Assembly: GCF_015667585.1 (NCBI RefSeq)
Contig: NZ_JADPEG010000002.1
Span: forward strand, 1 to 64,000
Reading direction: 5' to 3'
DNA from: Clostridium sp. D33t1_170424_F3
GTDB lineage: Bacteria > Bacillota > Clostridia > Oscillospirales > Acutalibacteraceae
DNA: 64,000 nt
In this document: positions 19,865 to 28,138 of the stretch, piece after piece
Layout of the letters: the number at the start of each line of letters is the position of its first letter
Numbering within the stretch: the stretch's first letter is position 1
Translations under genes and position numbers: made by a program
Notes under the pieces: model-generated
Told to the model about the DNA's origin: nothing
The model's database searches: none
Seen by the model: only the letters and a program-made list of their open reading frames with translations

Positions 19865-20128
19865 ATGACAAGTTGGATGGTGATTCTGGCAGGACTCGGC
19901 GTATTTGCCCTTTTGGTGTTATTGCAGATAATTGTAAAGGCGTCCCATCCGGTTCAGCGCGCGTTGGGCGGCGTTGCAACCGGGCTTTGCGCTTTGGCGG
20001 TCGTCAATCTCACCGGCTTTTTTACGGGCGTATCGCTGCCGCTCAGTCCATTGGCAATCGGCGTATCGGGCGCGGCAGGCATTCCTGGTGTGACGCTCAT
20101 GCTCCTGTTAAATTTAATTCTTACATAA
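19865..20128 (+). CDS. bofA: BofA-family pro-sigma-K processing inhibitor-like membrane protein
   Basis: An 87-residue protein with two to three hydrophobic segments, ending in the BofA-type pattern LAIGVSGAAGIPGVTLMLLLNLIL. In Bacillus, BofA holds the SpoIVFB protease inactive until engulfment is complete. Many Clostridia keep a bofA homologue without a full SpoIVF system, so its role here is open. It follows yaaL, conserving the Bacillus order. Confidence 0.8.
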   Translation: MTSWMVILAGLGVFALLVLLQIIVKASHPVQRALGGVATGLCALAVVNLTGFFTGVSLPLSPLAIGVSGAAGIPGVTLMLLLNLILT

Positions 20129-20189
20129 AATAAGATTGTTTCACTCGTCTCAAACTGTTTCATACACACTGATACTGGAATCAGACGTG

Positions 20190-20226
20190 AGAAGGCCGTA
20201 CAAACCAGATGTTTGTACGGCCTTCT
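20190..20226. terminator. Bidirectional terminator between bofA and the MATE gene
   Basis: A 16-bp perfect stem (20190-20205 with 20211-20226) with a 5-nt loop lies between two convergent genes. T-tracts are weak on both sides. Confidence 0.7.
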
Positions 20227-20300
20227 TATGCCTTATTTCTGTTTGTCGATGCAGCCGTTTCCAATTTAAACGGAAGCAGATACAGCGAATGCAGTCCTGT

Positions 20301-21674
20301 TTATTGGTCCGCTGAACAGCAACGCTCCTTCTCCGTAAGCAATTCTTTATGAAGACGTACAGCCATCCATACAGCAACAATGGCAGAAAGCACATCTGCA
20401 ATTGGCTGGGCGTATAGAACGCCATTCAATCCCCAAACCAATGGGAGAATCAGAATGACAGGTACAAAGCAGAGCCCCTGCCTGCAGGCGCCAAGGATAC
20501 AGCCCTCTTTCGCTTTTCCCATCACCAGGAACAAAAATGAATATACCGTATAGAAGCCAAAAAGGATAAAAGAAAGGCCGCTTGCCCGCAATGCGACGGA
20601 ACCGACACGTATCATTTCCAAATCGCCCTTCGTAAACAAAGACATGATCTGTGCAGGAAATACGGCAACGACTAAGCCAAATATAAGACAAAATATTGTA
20701 GACCAACATATGGAAGTCTTGATCGCTTCATGCAGGCGGTCAAACTTTTTCGCACCATAGCTGAATCCGGCGATCGGTTGGAAGCCTTTTAAAAAACCAA
20801 ATACCATCAGACTTCCCATAGACATTATTTTTGTGAGCGGTCCCATTGCAGCAAGTGCGGAATTTCCATACTCTTTCGCCGCATTATCCATCATACCAAT
20901 CGAAAGACTGGTCAGCAGTTGGAAAATCAATGTGGGAATCCCTATTTTCAGAATTTCGGATAAGATTTCTTTGGAGAAGCAGCAATCCTTTATATGGAAG
21001 TGAAACACGCTCTTCTTCCGAAAAATATAGCATAAATAAACCAAAGTGGAAACGAATTGCGAAATAGCCGTGGCAATCGCCGCCCCGGCAACGCCCAGGT
21101 TCAGCGTATAGATAAAAACAGGGTCCAGTAATACATTCAACACAGCGCCTGTCATCAACGCACACATTGCAGTTTTTGCAGCGCCTTCACTGGACACAAT
21201 ATTGTTCATTGTCACATTAAATACGTTAAAAATTGAGAATGTGATATAAATACTGGAATAGACAATTGCATCCGGCATCATGCTTTCCATCGCACCGAGC
21301 TGGTTTAAAATTGGTTTCAGGAAAACAAGAGAACAAAGAATTGCCATTGCGCCTACCAAAATACTGCTGTACACCGCCGTACTGGCTACTTTGTTCGCTA
21401 TATTTTTGTCTCCGCGACCCAACAGCCTGGAAAGACAGGCGGCGGCACCGTTTCCAAACAGCAGCCCTAAACCTACGACAACCTGTCCAAGTGGAAAGGC
21501 CACCGTGACCGCCCCCATCTGATCGGTTCCCAGCCCTCCCACAAAGTAGGTATCCGCCAGATTATAGAGCGCGTTAATTAGCATCCCAATCATGGTCGGT
21601 AATCCCAGCGCCAAAAGCGCTTTTGGAATCGGTTCGCTTCCCAACAGGTCCATTTTTGTGTTATATCTTTTCAT
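20301..21674 (-). CDS. MATE family efflux transporter
   Basis: A 457-residue multidrug and toxin extrusion protein with about 12 membrane segments in two homologous halves (MDLLGSEPIPKALLALGLPTM opens the first). Such proteins export cationic drugs or metabolites using a Na+ or H+ gradient. The start at 21674 has AAGGAGAAGG upstream; the frame extends 9 codons further without a ribosome site. It is divergent from a PadR-family gene, with a clear inverted repeat in the gap, so regulation by that protein is likely. Confidence 0.9.
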   Translation of the reverse strand: MKRYNTKMDLLGSEPIPKALLALGLPTMIGMLINALYNLADTYFVGGLGTDQMGAVTVAFPLGQVVVGLGLLFGNGAAACLSRLLGRGDKNIANKVASTAVYSSILVGAMAILCSLVFLKPILNQLGAMESMMPDAIVYSSIYITFSIFNVFNVTMNNIVSSEGAAKTAMCALMTGAVLNVLLDPVFIYTLNLGVAGAAIATAISQFVSTLVYLCYIFRKKSVFHFHIKDCCFSKEILSEILKIGIPTLIFQLLTSLSIGMMDNAAKEYGNSALAAMGPLTKIMSMGSLMVFGFLKGFQPIAGFSYGAKKFDRLHEAIKTSICWSTIFCLIFGLVVAVFPAQIMSLFTKGDLEMIRVGSVALRASGLSFILFGFYTVYSFLFLVMGKAKEGCILGACRQGLCFVPVILILPLVWGLNGVLYAQPIADVLSAIVAVWMAVRLHKELLTEKERCCSADQ

Positions 21675-21715
21675 GTTACCTTCTCCTTTCGCTTGACACA
21701 ATTCAGAAAATATAG

Positions 21716-21770
21716 TAGTATAAATTATAGTATTTACTTGTTGATGATTATACTACTATAATTTATACTA
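21716..21770. promoter_or_regulatory. Inverted-repeat operator between MATE and PadR genes
   Basis: TAGTATAAATTATAGTA at 21716-21732 recurs as its exact reverse complement at 21754-21770, centred on 21743, between the divergent start codons. Each 17-mer is itself partly palindromic. This is the expected layout for a PadR-type repressor controlling both directions. Confidence 0.6.
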
Positions 21771-21795
21771 TTTGTCAAATAAAAAGGAGGAACGC

Positions 21796-22332
21796 ATGGC
21801 AACCATCGATTTAATCGTATTGGGAATTTTAAAAAAGGAATCCTTAAGCGCCTACGAAATCCAAAAACTGGTTGAATACCGAAACATCTCCAGGTGGGTA
21901 AAAATCAGCACGCCCTCCATCTATAAAAAGGTGATACAGCTTGAGGAAAAAGGCTATATCAAAAGCAACCCGGTAAAAGAGGGAAAAATGCCTGAGAAAG
22001 CCGTCTATTCCCTGACAGAAGCTGGCGGCAAGGAATTTGAACGCCTTATGTATGAGATCGCTTTGCAGCCTGTTCGCTTTTTCCTGGACTTTAACGCCGT
22101 AGTCGTAAATTTATCAAGCCTTCCTCCGGAAGGCCAAAAAACTTGTCTCACAGATATTGAAAACAATATAAAAACATTAAAGACTTATCTGGAGGAAAAC
22201 ATACGAGAAAAGAAAAACATACCGGATATTCCCAAAACAGGCATGGCTGTTTTACAGCAACAGTATATCCTGACGCAGGCAATTGAAGCATGGATTGTTT
22301 CGCTGAAGGATAAAGATCTTTCTGCAAACTAA
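21796..22332 (+). CDS. PadR-family transcriptional regulator
   Basis: A 178-residue protein. The N-terminal winged helix (IDLIVLGILKKESLSAYEIQKL, then STPSIYKKVIQLEEKGYI and the wing AVYSLTEAGG) is a PadR signature, followed by a helical C-terminal dimerisation domain. The start at 21796 follows AAGGAGG; an in-frame TTG at 21772 has none. It is divergent from the MATE efflux gene and shares the operator region with it. It probably represses that pump and itself; the inducer is unknown. Confidence 0.88.
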   Translation: MATIDLIVLGILKKESLSAYEIQKLVEYRNISRWVKISTPSIYKKVIQLEEKGYIKSNPVKEGKMPEKAVYSLTEAGGKEFERLMYEIALQPVRFFLDFNAVVVNLSSLPPEGQKTCLTDIENNIKTLKTYLEENIREKKNIPDIPKTGMAVLQQQYILTQAIEAWIVSLKDKDLSAN

Positions 22333-22407
22333 GAACGTCAAAATCCTGCATATCTCCATTGGAACAGATATGATAAAAAAGATAACAGATAAAGCCTCTC
22401 TGATCTA

Positions 22408-22462
22408 AAAAATGAACCGCCCCTAGTTGCGCGATTTGCACAACCAGAAGCGGTTCATTTTT
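22408..22462. terminator. Bidirectional terminator between padR-like and membrane protein genes
   Basis: AAAAATGAACCGC (22408-22420) pairs with GCGGTTCATTTTT (22450-22462), with a further short stem inside. A- and T-tracts on both sides suit two convergent genes. Confidence 0.75.
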
Positions 22463-22480
22463 CACATAGGAACGATGATT

Positions 22481-23122
22481 TTATCTTTTAATGTCCCAGT
22501 TCATTTTCCGCAGACCGCTGAATGTCAGCGTTACCTTCCCGGTGGTTTCTTCTACGGGAATGGTGTAAGTAAACAGCGTGCCAATATCGTTTGCCTCGCC
22601 CGGCTCGCCGGCAAAAGCTTCGTCCTGGTAGCTTCCGTTCAGTTCCGCCTTCAACACCGCCAGATGAGCCGTCCCGTCCGGCACAATCTGGTATTCCTCC
22701 TGTGCCGCGGAAACCAGAACCGCGTAGTTCTGGAAAAAGTCGTGCTTGGGAGTTGCCATAAAGGTAAGCAAATACCCATCGTCTGTCTTTTCCACCGTAG
22801 AAATATTAATGGTACAATCGCCGTCACTGTAAATATTGTTTCCCTCGTTACCCTTCAGATCATCCAGGTCGATCGTGAACAGGACCGGCTGCTCCAGCGT
22901 TTGCACCTCGTAATTATAGGTATCCGTCGTCTGTACAATCATACCGAACCCATTCATATGCGTGCGGTAAATGGAAATCGCAAAAAACATCAGCAACAGG
23001 GCAATCCCAAAGGTATAAGCCTTTTTATTAAACTTTCTGCGGGGTTTTTCCCCGTTTTTCGCCTGTTCTTCATCCTTCTGTACTTCCTGCTCGGAAATCA
23101 TCTCTTTGTTTTCATCGTTCAA
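22481..23122 (-). CDS. Uncharacterised single-pass membrane protein
   Basis: A protein of about 213 residues that I do not recognise. A charged cytoplasmic N-terminus (about 1-33, rich in Glu, Lys and Arg) is followed by one membrane segment (TFGIALLLMFFAISIY, about 37-53) and a C-terminal domain of about 160 residues predicted outside and mostly beta (TINISTVEKTDDGYLLTFMA; GKVTLTFSGL near the end). The start is unsure: TTG at 23122 with GGTGAAG upstream, or ATG at 23101. Its upstream region carries two copies of the hairpin repeat family and is shared with the divergent polysaccharide deacetylase. Confidence 0.7.
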   Translation of the reverse strand: MNDENKEMISEQEVQKDEEQAKNGEKPRRKFNKKAYTFGIALLLMFFAISIYRTHMNGFGMIVQTTDTYNYEVQTLEQPVLFTIDLDDLKGNEGNNIYSDGDCTINISTVEKTDDGYLLTFMATPKHDFFQNYAVLVSAAQEEYQIVPDGTAHLAVLKAELNGSYQDEAFAGEPGEANDIGTLFTYTIPVEETTGKVTLTFSGLRKMNWDIKR

Positions 23123-23161
23123 AATGCTTCACCATCTCATTCTTAATTTTGTTCCATACAT

Positions 23162-23349
23162 TTTCACGTTCCCTCAAGCGTCAAAATCTCCCATTTCTAT
23201 ATCGCCGTGAGGTTACTCAATCATACCCGACCAACATGAAGCCCCTTTCATTTCCGAAACTATCTCCATTTCCCCAGCCGGTATGATTCAATGTTCTCTC
23301 AGGCGTCAAAATCTCTGATTTTGGTCACGCCGTGAGGTTATTATATCAT
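23162..23349. repeat. Two diverged copies of the 124-bp hairpin repeat
   Basis: Two units about 125 bp apart share flanks with the array at 36.7-37.5 kb (TATGATTCAATGTTCT on the left, GTGAGGTTA and CAATCATA on the right). In the second unit the hairpin has outer arms GGCGT and ACGCC and inner arms AAAATC and GATTTT around a TCT loop. This is the same geometry as the array with different paired bases. The first unit is degenerate in its stem. On the minus strand the second unit opens with TATAAT. Confidence 0.8.
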
Positions 23350-23405
23350 AAAGTTCCGCATTTCTCTATATATATTAGCAGTAACTGCATAAGGAGCATC
23401 CGTAT

Positions 23406-24290
23406 ATGTATGTAACGTTCCATATCAAGCGGGTTTTGGCTCTGCTGCTGGTTCTTGCAACCGTCGGCGTCTGCGCCTTAACCAGCAGTAAGATCGGCCA
23501 GGCACAGCTTGCCAGTGCACAGGTACAGCAGGAGGGCATTCAACTTCCCATCATCATGTATCACAGTATGCTGAAGGAAGGAAAGGGCAAATACATTATT
23601 TCACCCGCGACGTTTGAAGAGGATTTAAAATATCTGAAGGACAACGGCTATCATACCGTCAATATGCAGGACCTGCTGAACTATGTAAAAGAGGGAACGG
23701 CCCTGCCGGATAACCCCATCATGCTTACCTTCGACGACGGCTACTATAATAACTATCTGTACGCATTCCCTCTGGCCAAACAATATGAAAGCAAAATCGT
23801 CATTTCCCCCATCGGATATTTCACCGACCAGTTCAGCAAAGCGGACGCCAACCACGCCACCTATTCCCATGTGACCTGGGACCAGATCAAAGAGATGATG
23901 TCCTCCGGCTATGTGGAATTTCAGAATCACTCGTACAACCTTCATTCCAGCGACGGGAAACGCCTGGGCACCAAAAAGCTGAAAGGTGAAAGCCTCGCAT
24001 CATACACCGCCCTGCTGACCGACGACATCACGCAGATGCAGCAGGAGATGCAGGAACACACCGGTTACACACCAAACACCTTTGTCTTCCCCTTCGGCGC
24101 AATCAGCAACGACGCTGTCCCCATCGTGCGCAGCCTGGGATTCTCCGCCACGCTGACCTGTGAGAGCCGCGTCAACACCATTACCAGGGATCCCGAGTGC
24201 CTTTACGGCCTGGGGCGGTACCTGCGTCCGCCGGGGCAAAGCAGCACAGATTTCTTTAAGAAACTGGCGCCTCCCAAAGCCGCGGCATAA
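23406..24290 (+). CDS. Polysaccharide deacetylase (CE4), secreted or membrane-anchored
   Basis: A 294-residue protein. An N-terminal hydrophobic segment (about 9-26) targets it outside the cell. The NodB domain shows the metal/catalytic motif TFDDGY (about residues 109-114), the His pair in NHSYNLHS, and a C-terminal RYLRPPGQ segment. Family members de-N-acetylate peptidoglycan or other surface polysaccharides. The ATG at 23406 has AAGGAG 9 nt upstream. A peptidoglycan amidase-like gene follows 51 bp later on the same strand, suggesting a wall-remodelling pair. Confidence 0.9.
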   Translation: MYVTFHIKRVLALLLVLATVGVCALTSSKIGQAQLASAQVQQEGIQLPIIMYHSMLKEGKGKYIISPATFEEDLKYLKDNGYHTVNMQDLLNYVKEGTALPDNPIMLTFDDGYYNNYLYAFPLAKQYESKIVISPIGYFTDQFSKADANHATYSHVTWDQIKEMMSSGYVEFQNHSYNLHSSDGKRLGTKKLKGESLASYTALLTDDITQMQQEMQEHTGYTPNTFVFPFGAISNDAVPIVRSLGFSATLTCESRVNTITRDPECLYGLGRYLRPPGQSSTDFFKKLAPPKAAA

Positions 24291-24341
24291 ACTGAGGATA
24301 CATGCTTATTTTTTAAACCATAATGACAGGGAGGAATCCAA

Positions 24342-25085
24342 ATGCCCATTATTTATCTCAGTCCCTCGCTGCAGCCGTTTAACGAATATGTCGGCGGCGG
24401 CAATGAACAGTATTACATGAATCTGATCGCAGACGCCATGGAACCCTATCTGCGCGCCAACGGCATCCGCTTTACCCGCAGCCGGAAAGATATGACCCTG
24501 GGCCAGGTCATCCGGGAATCCAACGAAGGCTATTATGACTTGCATCTGGCGCTGCATTCCAATGCCGCTCCGCCCAATTTAAGCGGCCAGCTCAGGGGAA
24601 CCGACGTTTACTATTACCCCGCCAGCGAACGCGGGAAACGCGCCGCCACCATCATTGCCGACAACTTCAAGAACATTTATCCACAGCCAAGCCTGGTCAA
24701 AACGGTTCCTACCACAACGCTTGCGGAAGTGACCAAGACAAACGCCCCCTCCGTATTAATCGAGGTCGCTTACCACGACAATGTACAGGACGCCGACTGG
24801 ATCCGCAATAATATTAACGAGATCGCCGCCAATATTGTAGAAAGTCTCACCGAGTATTTCGGCCTGCCGTTCATCAGCAATCCACAACCGGCCCGCCAGG
24901 GCGTCGTCACTACACAAGGCGGTAACCTGAACATCCGCGCCCGCCCGAGTCTGGAAGCACAGGTCATCGCACAAGCGCCCAACGGCGCGCCGATTACCGT
25001 CAACGGAGAATGGCAGGGCTGGTACGTGGTCAATTACAACGGCAACGTCGGTTATTCCGACAGCCGGTTCATCCGTCTAACTTAA
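24342..25085 (+). CDS. N-acetylmuramoyl-L-alanine amidase-like protein with SH3b domain
   Basis: A 247-residue protein. An Amidase_3-like fold (about 1-175) shows the second zinc Glu region (GGNEQYYMN), the His motif LHLALHSNA and the catalytic-type Glu in VLIEVAYHDN. The first zinc His, usually in DPGHGG, is replaced by the sequence YLSPSLQ. A C-terminal SH3b domain (about 190-247, GGNLNIRARPS) should bind cell wall. There is no signal peptide. GGGAGG precedes the ATG. It may be a lysin acting on the wall after release by another route, or a variant with altered metal binding. Confidence 0.82.
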   Translation: MPIIYLSPSLQPFNEYVGGGNEQYYMNLIADAMEPYLRANGIRFTRSRKDMTLGQVIRESNEGYYDLHLALHSNAAPPNLSGQLRGTDVYYYPASERGKRAATIIADNFKNIYPQPSLVKTVPTTTLAEVTKTNAPSVLIEVAYHDNVQDADWIRNNINEIAANIVESLTEYFGLPFISNPQPARQGVVTTQGGNLNIRARPSLEAQVIAQAPNGAPITVNGEWQGWYVVNYNGNVGYSDSRFIRLT

Positions 25086-25106
25086 AAGAAAAAGCCTGCA
25101 CAGGCC

Positions 25107-25142
25107 ATGCACAGATTCGCCACGGCGGACCTGTGCATTTTT
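25107..25142 (+). terminator. Intrinsic terminator after the amidase gene
   Basis: ATGCACAG (25107-25114) pairs with CTGTGCAT (25131-25138), with an inner CGCC/GGCG stem, followed by TTTT. It separates convergent genes. Confidence 0.8.
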
Positions 25143-25155
25143 CTATGCAGACGCT

Positions 25156-26529
25156 TTATTCCATTTTTTGCACCGCCGGAACCGGTTTTACCGCATCCTC
25201 TCTTCGTCCATACCCGTAACGCTGCCGGTATTTCCATGTCAGGCCGATCGAGAAGAACACCGCGGCGAACTCCGCAAATGGAATCGTAAGCCATACGCCG
25301 TCGATGTCCAGGAACATTGGTAAAACCAAAATTCCCAACACCACAAACGCCAGCGTACGCAAGAGAGACAGAAAACCGGAAACGATCCCATTGGAGAACG
25401 CGGTAAACATACCTGATGCAAAGATATTGATTCCCACCGGGATAAAGCTGATGGAAAACAGATAAAAACCATGCAGGGCAATATCGTATACCTCCGTCCC
25501 CTGCGGCGAGAAAATCCCCATCAGGAATGGCGCCAGGAGAATGGCCGCAACCAAAGTAATTGCGGACGAACCCAGAATGAAAACGTACGAATACCGGATG
25601 ATCCGCTGCTCCTGTTTCCAGTTCTTGCTGCCGTAATGAAAACTGATGACAGGCGCAACGCCGGAGGTAAAGCCCAAAAAGGCGGAAACCAGAAAAAACT
25701 GCGCGTACAGGACAATGGTGATTGCCGCTACGCCGTTTTCACCCAGATAATGCAGCATTACCATGTTGAACAGAAAAGTGGTGATGCCCATGGACAGGTT
25801 TGTGACCATTTCAGACGCACCGTTGACGCAGCATTTGCCCAGCGTTTTAAAATCAGTTGACGGCTTTTGCAAATGCAGATCATTTCCTTTTCTGCAAAAA
25901 AAGAGAATTCCAATGATCGCTGGCAAAAGCTGCCCGATGCCGGTGGCAATTGCCGCACCGGCGATGCCCATCTGCATGGGGACAATAAAGACGTAATCCA
26001 ATACCATATTGATGACGCCGCCCAAAATGCTGTTTAAAAGGCCAATCTGCGGCTTGCCGGCCGTGACCAGAAAATAGTCAAACAGGCATTTTACAATGCA
26101 GACAGGCGCAAACAGCATCCCTATGATGGAATAGGTATAGCAATCGTCGTACAGGATGGGCGTCGCGCCCAGCAAATGTGTAATAGGCCCGGTAAAAAAC
26201 AAGCCGATCACCGCAATGACCAAACCGACGAGGACGGAAAACCATATAATCAGGGAAAAATGCCCGCGGGCTTTTTCCTCTTGCCCTTCCCCCATTTCTT
26301 TGGCCACGACAGCGCTTCCGCCCGTTGCAAACATAATGCCGACGCCAGTGATAATATTGATCAGCGGCATAGCGATATTGACGGCTGACAGCGCGTTCGA
26401 CCCCACATACCGGGCAACGAAAATGCCGTCGACAATCGTGTAAAAAGAAAGAAAGATCATCATAATGATGGTCGGCAGGGTAAAACCAATCAGGGAGCCA
26501 AAGCGGAACTCCCTTGCTAACGAATTCAT
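25156..26529 (-). CDS. MATE family efflux transporter
   Basis: A 457-residue, about 12-segment MATE exporter (REFRFGSLIGFTLPTIIMM opens the first half). It is of the DinF/NorM-like clade common in Clostridia and only distantly like the MATE protein at 20.3 kb. The start at 26529 follows GGAG at 9 nt; upstream in-frame ATGs at 26544 and 26562 lack a site. It is divergent from a MerR-type regulator with an effector-binding domain, which likely controls it. Confidence 0.9.
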   Translation of the reverse strand: MNSLAREFRFGSLIGFTLPTIIMMIFLSFYTIVDGIFVARYVGSNALSAVNIAMPLINIITGVGIMFATGGSAVVAKEMGEGQEEKARGHFSLIIWFSVLVGLVIAVIGLFFTGPITHLLGATPILYDDCYTYSIIGMLFAPVCIVKCLFDYFLVTAGKPQIGLLNSILGGVINMVLDYVFIVPMQMGIAGAAIATGIGQLLPAIIGILFFCRKGNDLHLQKPSTDFKTLGKCCVNGASEMVTNLSMGITTFLFNMVMLHYLGENGVAAITIVLYAQFFLVSAFLGFTSGVAPVISFHYGSKNWKQEQRIIRYSYVFILGSSAITLVAAILLAPFLMGIFSPQGTEVYDIALHGFYLFSISFIPVGINIFASGMFTAFSNGIVSGFLSLLRTLAFVVLGILVLPMFLDIDGVWLTIPFAEFAAVFFSIGLTWKYRQRYGYGRREDAVKPVPAVQKME

Positions 26530-26615
26530 AAAGCACAACTCCATTGTATAAATTGGCAGCATAGTTTATAATAAAGTATATAGTAACCATATAGTCAAGG
26601 AGATTTTTTAAAATC

Positions 26616-27449
26616 ATGGAAAAAAATATAAAATGGGTTTTTACAACTGGGGAATTCGCCAAAATGTGTGGAGTAAGCAAGCAAACCTTGTTCTACTATG
26701 ACGAAGTCGGTATTTTCAAGCCGGAAACGGTCCGCGAAAATGGGTATCGCCTGTACACTTACTTACAGCTTGAAGCCTTCAGCGTCATCCACACGCTCCG
26801 TGAAATGGGAACGCCCATCAAGGAAATTAAATCCTATCTCGACAAACGAAGCCCCGATGCTTTTATTTCGCTGTTTGAACGGCAGAGAGACGCGCTCGAA
26901 GAAACGCTGCAAAACCTTCACCGCATTCACCAAATGATGGACGCAAAAATTGAGCTGGTGCGCCGTGCCAAAGAGATTGACTGCAACACGGTCAAACTGG
27001 AGACACAGCCCGCTGAATTTCTTGTTCTGAGCCATTCTATTGAGAATGTCAGCGACGACGAATCTCTGACCATCCTGACGGAACACCTCAACCTGTGCAG
27101 CAGAAACAAGCTTCCCTGCTCCGCCTTTCTGGGCACGATGGTCAAGCGGGAGGCCATTTTGAACGCCGGATGCAGCCAATACGTCTACTTTTATACAAAG
27201 GTATCGGTTCCTCCCGCGGATTTACCGGTGCACTACAAGCCCGCCGGAACCTTTGCCACCGCCTATCACCGCGGCAGTTATGAATCGACTGCGGGGACGT
27301 ATCAAAAGCTGCTGGCCTTCCTGAACGAAAACGAGCTGCAAATGGGGGCGTATTCCTACGAAGACGGCCTGCTGGATGAAATTACCAACCAGTACAGCGA
27401 GGACTATATTACCAAAATTTCTGTTGAAATTGCCTCTTCCGGCAGTTGA
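26616..27449 (+). CDS. MerR-family regulator with GyrI-like effector domain (BmrR-like)
   Basis: A 277-residue protein. The MerR DNA-binding domain ([42 protein letters not shown]) is followed by a long dimerisation helix (about 85-118) and a C-terminal GyrI-like/effector-binding domain (about 125-275). This is the BmrR layout, which senses lipophilic cations. AAGGAG lies 13 nt before the ATG, a long spacing. The divergent MATE gene is the probable target. Direct ATATAGT repeats lie in the gap just ahead of the gene. Confidence 0.9.
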   Translation: MEKNIKWVFTTGEFAKMCGVSKQTLFYYDEVGIFKPETVRENGYRLYTYLQLEAFSVIHTLREMGTPIKEIKSYLDKRSPDAFISLFERQRDALEETLQNLHRIHQMMDAKIELVRRAKEIDCNTVKLETQPAEFLVLSHSIENVSDDESLTILTEHLNLCSRNKLPCSAFLGTMVKREAILNAGCSQYVYFYTKVSVPPADLPVHYKPAGTFATAYHRGSYESTAGTYQKLLAFLNENELQMGAYSYEDGLLDEITNQYSEDYITKISVEIASSGS

Positions 27450-27473
27450 TATTTGCACTTCCAGAAATTGCAT

Positions 27474-27502
27474 TTGCAAAAAGGTTACAAATTTGTTATT
27501 AT
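27474..27502 (+). promoter_or_regulatory. Promoter of the 17-codon ORF
   Basis: TTGCAA (27474-27479), a 17-bp spacer and TATTAT (27497-27502) form a good sigma-A promoter. Transcription should begin near 27509, about 40 nt before the tiny ORF. Confidence 0.55.
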
Positions 27503-27550
27503 TTCATTGTCCTCGCGAGACAAATCTTTCGTTGTAAGGAGGAACTGCCC

Positions 27551-27604
27551 ATGAACTGTAAGGATCTTTTGGAACTGCTGCGCAAGTGCTTAGGCCTGTG
27601 CTGA
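27551..27604 (+). CDS. Tiny 17-codon cysteine-containing ORF
   Basis: The frame encodes MNCKDLLELLRKCLGLC, an amphipathic peptide with Cys at positions 3, 13 and 17. It has a strong ribosome site (AAGGAGG, 8 nt before ATG), a promoter upstream and an intrinsic terminator directly downstream. It thus forms a complete transcription unit of about 130 nt. I do not recognise the peptide. It could be a small regulatory or toxin-like peptide, a leader peptide, or a translated part of a small RNA. Confidence 0.5.
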   Translation: MNCKDLLELLRKCLGLC

Positions 27605-27616
27605 TCAGACAACTTA

Positions 27617-27640
27617 CGGCCCTGCTTGCAGCAGGGCCGT
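27617..27640 (+). terminator. Terminator of the tiny-ORF transcription unit
   Basis: GGCCCTGC and GCAGGGCC form an 8-bp stem around a short loop 13 bp after the tiny ORF stop, followed by GTTTTC. Confidence 0.75.
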
Positions 27641-27819
27641 TTTCATTTCCCGTACCTTGAAGCTTGACCAAACCATCAGGACTCCTTTTATAAAGCTTCA
27701 AACGTCCTTCAGGTATTTTTCACAAACGACCGGTATACTATAACCATTCCAAAAGGAACCTAAAACCGATTACAAGAACTTCTCTTTTCATATTTCTCCT
27801 TTTCTAAACTCTTCTTGAA

Positions 27820-27847
27820 AAAGCCGCCTAAAAGGGCGGCTTTTTCA
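27820..27847. terminator. Bidirectional terminator, owner unclear
   Basis: AAAAAGCCGCC pairs with GGGCGGCTTTTT (about 27820-27847), with A/T tracts on both sides. No recognised gene ends here. It could close a short plus-strand RNA starting near 27745, or lie upstream of a 17-codon minus-strand ORF (27738-27791) that has an AAAGGAG site. Confidence 0.7.
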
Positions 27848-28001
27848 TTTACGGCAGGTTCTTATTCCAGTTTGTTGCACATCTCCGCATTTACCGGTCA
27901 TAGCCCCGGCTCCCGGTACACAGCAAAACCTGCCTGCTGTTTATATGCTCAGTCTGAGTGTGCACCATATTAAGAAAAAAATAAAATTTGTCTATATCCC
28001 C

Positions 28002-28032
28002 TTGACTTGAAGCTCACTCCAAGTGGTATGAT
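28002..28032 (+). promoter_or_regulatory. MerR-type promoter with 19-bp spacer and dyad
   Basis: TTGACT (28002-28007) and TATGAT (28027-28032) are separated by 19 bp, the over-long spacing typical of MerR-activated promoters. The spacer region carries the dyad ACTTGAAGCTCACTCCAAGT (28005-28024). It lies about 107 bp ahead of the MerR gene at 28139, which points to autoregulation. Confidence 0.75.
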
Positions 28033-28138
28033 CTTCTTAACGGCAAATGCACTATGAAACAAGCAGGCAAGGTTTCCGTCCTGCCTGGCGATAAGTTTTT
28101 AATCTACTTTTTCAAAGAATGGCAACAGGAGGGTTTCC

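Noticed and set aside
26570-26605. MerR operator dyad between the second MATE gene and its regulator
   Set aside because: The sequence shows direct ATATAGT repeats rather than an inverted repeat in a 19-bp spacer, so no operator was called.
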